DNA from: UBA2266 sp964406945
GTDB taxonomy: Bacteria > Planctomycetota > Phycisphaerae > Sedimentisphaerales > Anaerobacaceae
DNA length: 17,430 bases
Direction: 5' to 3'
NCBI GenBank assembly: GCA_964406945.1
Contig: CAYOTO010000060.1
Coordinates: 1 to 17,430, forward strand
A program made the position numbers and the translations under genes. How positions within the stretch are numbered: the first letter of the stretch is position 1; the number at the start of each line of letters is the position of its first letter. The notes below the pieces were generated by a model, which saw only the letters and a program-made list of their open reading frames with translations, ran no database searches and was not told where the DNA came from. Positions 6,602-13,360 of this stretch are shown here, piece by piece.

Positions 6602-6879
6602 CAGTGTTCTGTCGAAAAATCTGTTAAATTCGCGAAAAGCGCGACAATCCGACCCTCATGCGGGCTGACAGTAATTGGAGGCAGGCGAACAGGAATTTAT
6701 ATAAGTTTCTTTCAGCAAGCAATTTAGGCAAGTTTTTGTGGGGGCCGGGCGGCGGTGGCTGCCAGAGTTGTCGGTGATCCGGAATTGAACGGATTTTCTT
6801 TGGATTATTCTGCGTTTGCGGGATGATCAGGTTGGGTTTTGCCCGGATTCAACGCGCGGGTGAGCATTTCAGAACGGCT
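6602..6879. other. Intergenic stretch between the thi and sulfur operons, no gene seen
   Basis: No convincing coding frame, RNA gene or hairpin-plus-T-run terminator was found. It must hold the end of the thi transcript (minus strand) and the upstream region of the sulfur-operon promoter. An AT-rich pocket around 6693-6728 stands out from the GC-rich surroundings, without a recognisable function. Confidence 0.5.
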
Positions 6880-8046
6880 CTAGGATCCGAGAAATGATCG
6901 GTCCCAGTCCTTCCAGACGGGGTCGAAGCCCTGCTGCTTGAGCATCGCGGCCATCTCGGCGGGACCGCGGTCGTCGCTGACCTGAAACTGCTCGGTCGAG
7001 CGGTTTTTTTCGGCATAACCGCCGGGGTTCGTGCGGCTTCCGGCGCTGATCCGCGTGATTCCCAGCTTTATGAGGTGATTTCGCAGGTCTGCACTTTCGC
7101 GGGTTGAGAGTACCAAACCGGCGTCGGCGAAACAGAGTCGCAGGGCGAGTATCATCTGAGTGAGTTCGCGGTCGGATGGAATGGCGTCGATGATTGACTT
7201 TCCGACATCGTTTGCAGGCCGCAGACGGGGAAATGAAATGGAAATGTGGGATTTCCAGTACTTTTTCATCAGGTAGTCGGCGTGGGCGGCCAGGGCGAGG
7301 GTTTCGATTCGCCAGTCGTTCAGGCCGAGAAGAGCACCTATACCGAGTTCTCTCATCCCGGCGGCGGCCATTCGTTCGGCAGCGGCCAGGCGATAGTCGT
7401 AATCCGATTTGGGTCCGGCGGGGTGGAAATGGGCGTAGGTGGGCCGGTGGTAGGTTTCCTGATAGAGAGTAACGCCCTCGATGCCGGCGGCGAACAGTCT
7501 GGCGTATTCGGAGGCGGTGAGCGGGTATATTTCGGCTGAAATCGAGCTGAATTGGGGTCTGAGACGGTTTGCGAGTTCGCAGAGGTAGTCGACGGTTACG
7601 TGTCGGGGATCTTCGCCGCTGACCAGCAGAATATCTTTAAATCCATAATCGGCAAGTACCCGCGCCTCGGCCAGGGCCTGATCGACGGTCAGGCGGGTGC
7701 GCTCGAAGTTAGAATCGGTGTTGAAGCCGCAGTAGAGGCAACTGTTAATGCAGACATTGGAGACGTAGAGGGGAGCATAGAGTTTTATTGTGCGGCCGAA
7801 GCGCTGGACGGTCAGCCGGTGGGCGGCTTGGGCCATCGGTTCGAGGTGCGCCCGCGCGGCCGGGGAGATCAGGGCAAGGAGTCGCTGGGGCGAGTACAGA
7901 CCGTGAGGCGGATTGAGGGCTTTTTCCACATCGGCGACAGTGACCCGGTTAAGACGGTCGATCCAGGGGGCCGGATCGGTGTCGAGGCCGGTCCGCGCGA
8001 GGACTTGTGCAAAGCAAACGCTATTCTGCGAGTTCGGGCGAGTCAT
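6880..8046 (-). CDS. thiH: 2-iminoacetate (dehydroglycine) synthase ThiH, radical SAM
   Basis: 388 residues from the ATG at 8046, close to the usual ThiH length. The radical-SAM cluster motif C99-I-N-S-C103-L-Y-C106-GFN sits after KLYAPLYVSNV, and the family segments LLVSGEDP, SAEIYPL, GVTLYQETYH and FPRLRPA are all visible. It cleaves tyrosine to dehydroglycine and p-cresol, supplying the C-N unit for ThiG. ThiH rather than oxygen-dependent ThiO points to an anaerobic or low-oxygen lifestyle. It begins one base after the thiG stop (TGACATG), so translation is coupled. A longer in-frame reading to 8316 only extends back through thiG sequence and is rejected. It is the last gene of the thi operon. 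Confidence 0.95.
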   Translation of the reverse strand: MTRPNSQNSVCFAQVLARTGLDTDPAPWIDRLNRVTVADVEKALNPPHGLYSPQRLLALISPAARAHLEPMAQAAHRLTVQRFGRTIKLYAPLYVSNVCINSCLYCGFNTDSNFERTRLTVDQALAEARVLADYGFKDILLVSGEDPRHVTVDYLCELANRLRPQFSSISAEIYPLTASEYARLFAAGIEGVTLYQETYHRPTYAHFHPAGPKSDYDYRLAAAERMAAAGMRELGIGALLGLNDWRIETLALAAHADYLMKKYWKSHISISFPRLRPANDVGKSIIDAIPSDRELTQMILALRLCFADAGLVLSTRESADLRNHLIKLGITRISAGSRTNPGGYAEKNRSTEQFQVSDDRGPAEMAAMLKQQGFDPVWKDWDRSFLGS

Positions 8047-8047
8047 G

Positions 8048-8821
8048 TCAATCGTCTCCGAGGAAACCTGTGAGCGGACTGGAGGCGTCGGCCTGTTCGC
8101 GGACAGCTCCGGGGCCGGATTCGTAGGCGATTCGGCCGGCCCGGACGGCCATTCTGAAGGCACCGGCCATGGCGGGAGGATTCTCGGCGGTGGCGATGGC
8201 CGTGTTGACCAGGACCGCGTCAGCTCCCATTTCCATAGCATCGGCTGCGTGCGACGGCAGACCGAGGCCCGCGTCCACCACCACCGGCACATTTGCCTGA
8301 GCGATGATGATCTCAATCGCCGAGCGGGTTCTGAGGCCCTGGTTCGAACCTATGGGGCTCGCCAGCGGCATTACTGTTGCACAGCCGGCGTCTTCGAGCC
8401 TTTTGGCGAGTACGGGGTCAGCGTTTATGTAGGGCAGGACGACGAAACCCTCCTCGACGAGGATTTCGGCGGCCTTGAGCGATTCGATGGGGTCGGGAAG
8501 CAGGTAGTAGGGATCGGGCGTAACTTCGAGTTTGAGCCAGTTTATGCCGGTGGCCGCGCGGGCAAGACGGGCCAGCCGGACGGCTTCGGAGGCGTCGCGG
8601 GCGCCGGATGTGTTCGGCAGGAGAAGGTACCTGTCGCGGTCTATGGCGGCGAGCATGTCGTCGTTCTCGTTTTCGATGTCGACGCGTCGCAGAGCCACGG
8701 TTACGATTTCGGCGCCGGACTGCTCTATTGCATCGGCCATAATCGCCGAAGAGGCGAATTTTCCTGTTCCGACAAGCAGTCTGGAATCGAATTCTCTGTC
8801 GGCTATTCGAAGTTTGCTCAT
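8048..8821 (-). CDS. thiG: Thiazole synthase ThiG
   Basis: 257 residues with TIM-barrel thiazole synthase hallmarks: SRLLVGTGKF (13-22), Schiff-base lysine K97 in NWLKLEV, PYINADPVLAKRLEDAGC, MPLASPIGSNQGL and VVDAGLGLPSHAADAMEMGADAVLVNTAIA. It joins 1-deoxyxylulose 5-phosphate, dehydroglycine from ThiH and sulfur from ThiS thiocarboxylate into the thiazole of thiamin. The start MSKLRIADREF at 8821 is chosen over the longer reading to 8890 because the extra residues are not ThiG-like and the ATG has GGAGG (from the thiS glycine codons) upstream. It follows thiS by 4 bases and precedes thiH by one base. Confidence 0.96.
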   Translation of the reverse strand: MSKLRIADREFDSRLLVGTGKFASSAIMADAIEQSGAEIVTVALRRVDIENENDDMLAAIDRDRYLLLPNTSGARDASEAVRLARLARAATGINWLKLEVTPDPYYLLPDPIESLKAAEILVEEGFVVLPYINADPVLAKRLEDAGCATVMPLASPIGSNQGLRTRSAIEIIIAQANVPVVVDAGLGLPSHAADAMEMGADAVLVNTAIATAENPPAMAGAFRMAVRAGRIAYESGPGAVREQADASSPLTGFLGDD

Positions 8822-8825
8822 AGGT

Positions 8826-9035
8826 CTATCCTCCACCGACGAAGCGGACCAGTTCGATTTTCTGGCCCGGTTCGAGGCGCGTATCCGCAAAGTCCTGACG
8901 CTTTATTATTCTGCCGTCGATTTCGGCGACGACCGTAGCGGCCTCGATCCGGAGTTCCGCCAGCAGGGCCGCGATGTTTTTCGGCACACCGTCGTGATAT
9001 TCTCTTTCAACGCCGTTTACTGTCAGGACATCCAT
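8826..9035 (-). CDS. thiS: Sulfur carrier protein ThiS
   Basis: 69 residues from the ATG at 9035 (MDVLTVNGVEREY), ending RFVGGG, the normal ThiS terminus with no extra residues, unlike HcyS in the neighbouring operon. Its terminal glycine is adenylated and converted to a thiocarboxylate that donates sulfur to ThiG. A TTG seven codons upstream (9056) keeps the frame but adds LREHTN, which is not ThiS-like. It is the first gene after the TPP riboswitch and terminator. No thiF follows, so the activating E1 must come from elsewhere; HcyF is the visible candidate. Confidence 0.93.
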   Translation of the reverse strand: MDVLTVNGVEREYHDGVPKNIAALLAELRIEAATVVAEIDGRIIKRQDFADTRLEPGQKIELVRFVGGG

Positions 9036-9070
9036 ATTCGTGTGTTCTCGCAACAATCGCGGCAGAGTTA

Positions 9071-9098
9071 AAAGAAAAAACCCCCTGCGAGAGGGGGT
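9071..9098 (-). terminator. Intrinsic terminator between TPP riboswitch and thiS
   Basis: On the minus strand ACCCCCT, loop CTCGC, AGGGGGT, followed by TTTTT-C-TTT. The 7-base-pair GC-rich stem and U-run are textbook. It lies between the TPP aptamer and thiS, so it is likely the expression platform: TPP binding favours this hairpin and stops transcription before the thi genes. No clear anti-terminator pairing was worked out by eye. Confidence 0.88.
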
Positions 9099-9114
9099 GT
9101 ATTCTGCCCGTTAC

Positions 9115-9236
9115 AAGCCTCCCTTCGCGGGTATTATCCCGATCAGGTTCGAGGGTCACCGAGCAGGACCACCGGGTCCCGCCGGGTTTCTCAGCCTGGA
9201 GCGGGTTTTTGGCCCGCCCTTCGGCTCCCCTGACTT
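9115..9236 (-). promoter_or_regulatory. TPP (THI-box) riboswitch
   Basis: On the minus strand the conserved pieces appear in order: P1 5' strand AAGTC (9232-9236), GGGGAGCC, the GGCTGAGA box, CGAACCTGATCGGGATAAT, ACCCGCGAAGGGAGG, and P1 3' strand GGCTT (9115-9119). Inner stems GCGGG/CCCGC (P3) and CGGG/CCCG (P5) are visible. An extra hairpin GGACC-CGGT-GGTCC sits between the CTGAGA box and the second half, at the place of the optional P3a stem. It precedes a terminator and thiSGH, so it should switch the thiazole genes off when thiamin pyrophosphate is plentiful. Confidence 0.95.
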
Positions 9237-9257
9237 TCATCAATTCAATTTGGCGGT

Positions 9258-9286
9258 ATTATACCGCCTCGGCCAGAGGTCTACAA
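9258..9286 (-). promoter_or_regulatory. Promoter of the thi operon with palindromic -10
   Basis: On the minus strand -35 TTGTAG (9281-9286), 17 bases, perfect -10 TATAAT (9258-9263), placed about 20 bases before the riboswitch. The -10 is inside a perfect 17-base inverted repeat (9252-9268), GGCGGTAT-A-ATACCGCC, which could be an operator or simply chance symmetry around TATAAT. Confidence 0.7.
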
Positions 9287-9398
9287 ACATTTTCCTGTAC
9301 TGATGCGTCGAAGGTGCAGAAAGCGTCGGTGCAACAGTAAAGATGAGGTCCCGGCGGTAAAATTACGGTCTCAGGGCAGTTTTTTGGGTGATTTTGGG
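9287..9398. other. Divergent intergenic region between thi and tRNA-Glu promoters, no gene seen
   Basis: No coding frame or RNA gene is supported here. The region separates the leftward thi promoter from the rightward tRNA-Glu promoter. Confidence 0.5.
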
Positions 9399-9426
9399 TT
9401 GACCGGCTGCCGACAATGGATATACT
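9399..9426 (+). promoter_or_regulatory. Promoter of the tRNA-Glu/tadA unit
   Basis: -35 TTGACC (9399-9404), 16 bases, -10 TATACT (9421-9426), with the tRNA starting 24 bases after the -10. Both boxes are near consensus. Confidence 0.75.
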
Positions 9427-9449
9427 ACCGTACTTAATTGAACCTAAAT

Positions 9450-9522
9450 GCCCCCATCGTCTAGTGGCCTAGGATATCAGGTTCTCATCCTGGAGACAGG
9501 GGTTCGACTCCCCTTGGGGGTA
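9450..9522 (+). tRNA. tRNA-Glu, anticodon CTC
   Basis: Cloverleaf of 73 bases: acceptor GCCCCCA (9450-9456) pairs with TGGGGGT (9515-9521, first pair G-U), discriminator A9522. Anticodon stem TCAGG/CCTGG encloses the loop TTCTCAT with anticodon CTC (9484-9486), which reads GAG. The T arm is CAGGG-GTTCGAC-TCCCCT. The CCA end is not encoded; the sequence continues with a T-run that might partly terminate transcription. Confidence 0.97.
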
Positions 9523-9541
9523 TTTTTTTGCATATCGCGCC

Positions 9542-10036
9542 ATGGTCAGCGAGATCGGACAGGACAAGATCGATGAGCAGTATATGCGGCTGGCTCTGGG
9601 CCAGGCGCAGGCTGCGGAGGAGAACGGAGATGTGCCGATCGGGTGCGTCGTTGTTTATGACGGGCAGATAATCGGCAAGGCTTACAATCAGCGGGAGCAG
9701 CTCAACGATCCGACCGCTCATGCGGAGATCATTGCTCTGACGCAGGCGGCGGCGTACCTGGAAAGCTGGCGGTTGCACGATTGTACGATTTATGTTACGC
9801 TTGAGCCCTGTCCGATGTGTGCCGGGGCGCTGGTTCTGGGGCGTCTGGACAGGCTTGTTTACGGGTGCAGCGATCCGAAGACGGGCTCGGCCGGCAGTAT
9901 CTACAATATTGTGCAGGATGATCGGCTGAATCACCGATTGGAAGTTGTGGCCGGGGTGCTCGGTGATGAGTGCCGCGAGCAGTTGCAGGCGTTTTTTGAG
10001 CGTAGAAGGTTGGAGAACAATAAGGCAAAGCAGTAG
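9542..10036 (+). CDS. tadA: tRNA-specific adenosine deaminase TadA
   Basis: 164 residues of the zinc cytidine/deoxycytidylate deaminase fold. The catalytic H60-A-E62 in DPTAHAEIIAL and P-C90-P-M-C93-AGAL form the zinc site; VPIGCVVV and YGCSDPKTGSAGS are TadA-typical. It converts A34 to inosine in tRNA-Arg(ACG), allowing CGU/CGC/CGA decoding. The ATG at 9542 is used because the 14 residues before MRLALGQAQ match the family's usual lead-in, though no good Shine-Dalgarno sequence is seen. It sits 19 bases after tRNA-Glu and 39 bases before tRNA-Ser on the same strand, so all three may share the tRNA-Glu promoter. Confidence 0.95.
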   Translation: MVSEIGQDKIDEQYMRLALGQAQAAEENGDVPIGCVVVYDGQIIGKAYNQREQLNDPTAHAEIIALTQAAAYLESWRLHDCTIYVTLEPCPMCAGALVLGRLDRLVYGCSDPKTGSAGSIYNIVQDDRLNHRLEVVAGVLGDECREQLQAFFERRRLENNKAKQ

Positions 10037-10075
10037 ATTCATTACCGCTGCGTTGATTGACGGGCGGCGTTTTAT

Positions 10076-10163
10076 GGAGAGGTGTCCGAGTGGCTTAAGG
10101 AGCAGCCTTGGAAAGGCTGTGTACGGCTTGTCTGTACCGGGGGTTCGAATCCCCCCCTCTCCG
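10076..10163 (+). tRNA. tRNA-Ser, anticodon GGA
   Basis: 88-base class II tRNA. Acceptor GGAGAGG (10076-10082) pairs with CCTCTCC (10156-10162), discriminator G10163. Anticodon stem CAGCC/GGCTG encloses loop TTGGAAA with anticodon GGA (UCC/UCU codons). A long variable arm follows, then the T arm GGGGG-TTCGAAT-CCCCC. CCA is not encoded. No own promoter is obvious; it may be read through from tadA. Confidence 0.96.
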
Positions 10164-10285
10164 TTACATTCGGGAGAGTCTCATTGAGTTTCGTAAATTC
10201 AGGAACTTGAGGTGAATCGCGACATTGCGGTACAATACAAATCGGAAATCCCAACCATTAAAATGGCCCTAATAAAGGGGTACAG
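10164..10285. other. Intergenic region after tRNA-Ser, convergent
   Basis: No gene is seen. On the plus strand TTGAGG, 18 bases, TACAAT (about 10208-10237) resembles a promoter but faces no recognisable gene. On the minus strand small hairpins CCC-TTTATTA-GGG and CCATT-TT-AATGG lie just after the small 10286-10444 frame, without a T-run, so they are weak terminator candidates. Confidence 0.35.
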
Positions 10286-10444
10286 TCACACAGACAGAGT
10301 AACATCCCCAAACGTGATCGGATACCTGGAATGACGAGTGGAGTCCGAATGCCAGTCTAATCCCAGAGCCAGAAGCGCCATCGCTGTTGTCAGACAGCCC
10401 AATAAGAAGCCTGTTCTATACGTCGAGACTATTCGCTTAGACAT
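10286..10444 (-). CDS. Putative 52-residue single-pass membrane protein
   Basis: The frame starts at ATG 10444 with GAGG nine bases upstream. It begins MSKRIVSTYRTG, followed by a hydrophobic helix FLLGCLTTAMALLALGL (13-29), then a polar tail. The basic N terminus followed by one hydrophobic segment fits a small membrane protein or a signal anchor. It lies 89 bases downstream of the pseudopilin-like gene on the same strand. No family is recognised, and a chance frame is quite possible. Confidence 0.4.
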   Translation of the reverse strand: MSKRIVSTYRTGFLLGCLTTAMALLALGLDWHSDSTRHSRYPITFGDVTLSV

Positions 10445-10533
10445 TATAGAGCACCTCATCTGACATTTTTTTCCCCAACATTCTATGATGGTTTCGCATC
10501 TTTTGCTCCCAAAAAAGGCCGAGGGGGCAGGTA

Positions 10534-11319
10534 TCAGTTCGAGGGGGTGTAGCCGAGGTCGCCCCAGGCGGCGCGCTGGACTTTGTGGAGGTCCGGGTTG
10601 CCGGGTTGTTTTGCGATGCTGTCGTCGTGTCTGGCGGTGCCCTGCCAGTGCGCATAGTCCATTTTGGCCACCTCGAGTGTGCGGGGGTCTTTCCATTTCC
10701 AGTACTCGCTGTGTCCGTCCGCGAACGAGAAGTTCGTGCCGTCGCCGTGGCGGGCGGTGATCTGGTCCCACCACTTCTCCTGATCGTAATGTATGGTCCA
10801 GCTTGCGGGACTCAATCGGCCTTCGTCGAGGAAGACGGCCCTGAGTGCGGGATTGCGGATTTCGTTTCTGTTCCTGATGATTTTGCCGGCGCCGGGGATG
10901 GCATCGTAGCCGTTCATGGGGTCCACGATGGCGTAGGTGACTACTTCGCCGCGGATTCCCGTGGGACATTTGTAGAGCTTGAAGTCCGGGCAGTACGTAA
11001 ACAGGAGTCCCCGTTTTATGCCGTCGATCCTTTCTGCTTCAGTTGCACCAGGGCCCGGCCAGTAGACCCAGCAGGTCCCGTCTTTGTTGAAGCCGCCGGT
11101 GGCGGTGTTCCCGTTTACGATCTTGTCGTCGTTGGCGTCGGCATACATTATCCATGCGAGAAGCAGTTGTTTGTCGTTGTTCAGACAGACGGTTCGCTTG
11201 CCCTGTTCGCGGATGCGGCTCAGAACCGGCACCAGGATGCCCATCAGGATGGCGATGATTGCGATAACGACGAGAAGTTCGATCAGTGTGAAAGCATTGG
11301 AACGGCGTTCTTCGAGCAT
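10534..11319 (-). CDS. Type II pseudopilin-like protein with H-X9-DG motif
   Basis: 261 residues. A short basic leader ending in alanine precedes F10-T-L-I-E14-LLVVIAIIAILMGILVPVL, the type IV prepilin cleavage and methylation motif with E at position 5 of the mature chain and a hydrophobic helix of about 20 residues. The C-terminal half contains KCP (117-119) and H191-X9-D201-G202 (RHGDGTNFSFADGH), the signature of the prepilin-processing-associated H-X9-DG proteins that are numerous in Planctomycetes, Lentisphaerae and Verrucomicrobia. Its role is unknown; many lie beside sulfatases or glycoside hydrolases, as here. The start ATG 11319 has GAGGTG six bases upstream. It has its own promoter candidate downstream of the sulfatase. 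Confidence 0.92.
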   Translation of the reverse strand: MLEERRSNAFTLIELLVVIAIIAILMGILVPVLSRIREQGKRTVCLNNDKQLLLAWIMYADANDDKIVNGNTATGGFNKDGTCWVYWPGPGATEAERIDGIKRGLLFTYCPDFKLYKCPTGIRGEVVTYAIVDPMNGYDAIPGAGKIIRNRNEIRNPALRAVFLDEGRLSPASWTIHYDQEKWWDQITARHGDGTNFSFADGHSEYWKWKDPRTLEVAKMDYAHWQGTARHDDSIAKQPGNPDLHKVQRAAWGDLGYTPSN

Positions 11320-11419
11320 AATGCCACCTCATTCATTTGCTCTTCAAAACCTGCATGTCAAAACTGCGGGGCCGGTGTGTATGTGTCCTGGATGTGCGTC
11401 AGCCCGGCAGACGCGAGGT

Positions 11420-11448
11420 ATTATATCCGGGAAGCGTCCTGAGGGCAA
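11420..11448 (-). promoter_or_regulatory. Promoter of the pseudopilin-like gene
   Basis: On the minus strand -35 TTGCCC (11443-11448), 17 bases, perfect -10 TATAAT (11420-11425). It leaves a leader of about 95 bases before the ATG at 11319, so the gene need not depend on read-through from the sulfatase. Confidence 0.65.
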
Positions 11449-11517
11449 CAAAATAGTCTATGCAGTCCCGGTTCATGTATCCGGGCCGGACCTGTGGCGG
11501 TACGCTGAGCGGACCAG

Positions 11518-12948
11518 TCAGTCAATCTGCAGATCGTCGCCGGTTTGTTTCTGGAGTTCTTTGAGTTTGGTTTTGAGCTTTTTGACTGTGGAGGCGTGGT
11601 CCGGTTTTTCGGCCAGGTTGTGCATTTCGAGGGGGTCGGTCTGCAGGTCGAACAGGAGGTATTTTTCTATTTTCGGGTAGTAGATGAGTTTGTAGCCGTC
11701 GGCGGTGATCATTCTCTGGAGGTTTTTGTAGCCGCCGTAGATGGCGGAATAGCTGCGTTTTGCCTTGCCTCGCAGCAGAGGCAGGAGGCTCTTGAACTCG
11801 ACGTGCGAGGGGATGTTAAGGCCGGCCAGTTCGAGGGTGGTGGGCATTATGTCCTGGAGGTAGACGGGGGCGTCGATTTTTGCGTTCTTCTTTATACCGG
11901 GTCCGACGGCGACGAGCGGGACACGGACGCTGTGGTCGTACATGTTCTGCTTGCCGATGAGGCCGTGATGGCCTACTGCAAGGCCGTGGTCGGCGGTGAA
12001 AAAAGTGTAAGTGTTGTCGGCTTTGCCGGATTTTTCGAGGGCGTCCAGAATTCTGCCTATCTCGTTGTCCATGTGGGTGATGATGGCGTAGTATTCGCGG
12101 CGGTTGACTTTGACGGCATACGGTGTGCGGGGGAAGGGAGCGAGTTTTTCGTCGCGCAGACCTTTGCCGCAGCCGATTGAATCTTTGTAGGGATATTCGG
12201 GCAGGAAGTTCTCGGGCAGTTTGACCTTGTCGATGGGGTATCTGTCTACATATTCTTTCGGCGACTGGCGGGGGTCGTGAGGGGCGTTGAAGGCCAGATA
12301 CATGAAGAACGGGTCGTCACTTTTGGCGGCGTTTTCTAGGAACGAGACGCCGTGATCGCCGAGCACTTCGCTCCAGTGTTTACCGCCCTTCCAGTAGCCG
12401 CCGAACTTCGGGTCCCATGGAGACCAGGGGTCGGGCTTGCCTTTGACGGGTCGATTGTAGCCCTGAGGAGTCTGGTTGGGCATACCGGGGCGAACATCCG
12501 CAACATGATCGAAGATATCGGCGGCGTCGATCTTTACATGCCATTTGCCGCTCATGTAGGTCTCGTAGCCTGCTTTTTTCATGTACTGGGACCAGAATTT
12601 GCCCCGGGCGGCGTGGTCCTTGAGTTTGGGCTCGAGCTGCTTTGCGTGCCAGAGGAACAGGCCGGTGTTGAGCATTGTCCGGCTTGCGACGCAGACGGCT
12701 CCGTGCCAGGCGCCCTGGTTGTAGGCGTGGGTAAAAGTCGTTCCGCGGCTGACCAGGCGGTCAAGATTGGGGGTCTGCAACTCATCGCAACCGAGGGCAT
12801 GCAGTGCTTCGTAGGTCTGGTCATCCGCGAAGATGAAGAGGATGTTGGGTTTGGGGCTTTGTGCGGCGCGGACGGTTTTCGAAACGCTGGATAATACGGG
12901 CGCGAATGCCGCGGCGCCGCTGATTTTGAGGAAGTTTCTTCTGTTCAC
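11518..12948 (-). CDS. Tat-exported sulfatase (formylglycine type, family S1)
   Basis: 476 residues from GTG 12948. The Tat signal N-R-R-N-F-L-K followed by ISGAAAFAPVLSS (residues 2-21) shows export in folded form. The sulfatase core then follows: NILFIFADDQ with metal ligands D42-D43, the nucleophile motif C86-V-A-S-R90 (Cys to be converted to formylglycine; alanine replaces the usual proline, a known variant), HVKIDAADIF region, PHDPR and TADHGLAVGHHGLIGKQNMYDHSVRVPL. It likely removes sulfate esters from polysaccharides or similar compounds outside the cytoplasm; the substrate cannot be named. GGAG lies eight bases before the GTG; the ATG at 13023 would put 25 residues before the Tat motif and is rejected. 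No formylglycine-generating enzyme is in the window. Confidence 0.93.
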   Translation of the reverse strand: MNRRNFLKISGAAAFAPVLSSVSKTVRAAQSPKPNILFIFADDQTYEALHALGCDELQTPNLDRLVSRGTTFTHAYNQGAWHGAVCVASRTMLNTGLFLWHAKQLEPKLKDHAARGKFWSQYMKKAGYETYMSGKWHVKIDAADIFDHVADVRPGMPNQTPQGYNRPVKGKPDPWSPWDPKFGGYWKGGKHWSEVLGDHGVSFLENAAKSDDPFFMYLAFNAPHDPRQSPKEYVDRYPIDKVKLPENFLPEYPYKDSIGCGKGLRDEKLAPFPRTPYAVKVNRREYYAIITHMDNEIGRILDALEKSGKADNTYTFFTADHGLAVGHHGLIGKQNMYDHSVRVPLVAVGPGIKKNAKIDAPVYLQDIMPTTLELAGLNIPSHVEFKSLLPLLRGKAKRSYSAIYGGYKNLQRMITADGYKLIYYPKIEKYLLFDLQTDPLEMHNLAEKPDHASTVKKLKTKLKELQKQTGDDLQID

Positions 12949-13360
12949 TTGCAAATCTCCATAGCCGGAATTCTCTTTTTGCTTTGCAAACACTGCCAGG
13001 GGCCCGGAAGGCCTTGCAGCCATATTACACTATGGAATGGGAAAATGCTACAGTTGCAGGCAGATTACAGGCAAGCGATCTTCTTTTTTAGACGGCGTTA
13101 TATTCAAGCATATCCGCCGGACGCGGAGCATTACAGAGCGCGTGAGCCGGTTTATTGGGCCAGAGATTTGTTTTTATGGGGCGAAGGTCTCGGGATTCTT
13201 GGAGGTAAGGGCGGTCTCATAAGCGGGCGATTTATACCTGCCTGCTTTGCCACGGCTGCAAAACGTGGATTTGGGTTGCGTTTTTTGTCGGGTTGGGGTA
13301 GGTTTTGGACGATTTCAGCGGTATGGATGCCAATGTTGTTTTTTGACAGGAGCGGCTGAA
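12949..13360. other. Divergent intergenic region between sulfatase and OPT transporter
   Basis: Plus-strand frames here (for example 13037-13222) show no recognisable protein. It should contain the leftward sulfatase promoter and the rightward OPT promoter, but no pair of boxes is convincing by eye. An AT-rich, T-rich tract lies near 13278-13318. Confidence 0.45.

Noticed and set aside
8047..8316. N-terminal extension of ThiH to 8316
   Set aside because: The added residues are an out-of-frame reading of thiG; the ATG at 8046 gives a normal-length ThiH right after the thiG stop.
7913..8938. 341-residue plus-strand frame opposite thiG/thiH
   Set aside because: It is the complement of well-supported thi genes, shows low-complexity Gly/Arg-rich translation and no domain.
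9450..10163. Integration hot spot at the two tRNA genes
   Set aside because: No integrase, no duplicated tRNA 3' end and no change in gene style next to them was found.
12949..13023. Earlier ATG start for the sulfatase
   Set aside because: It would put 25 residues before the Tat twin-arginine motif; GTG 12948 has a ribosome site and places the signal at the N terminus.
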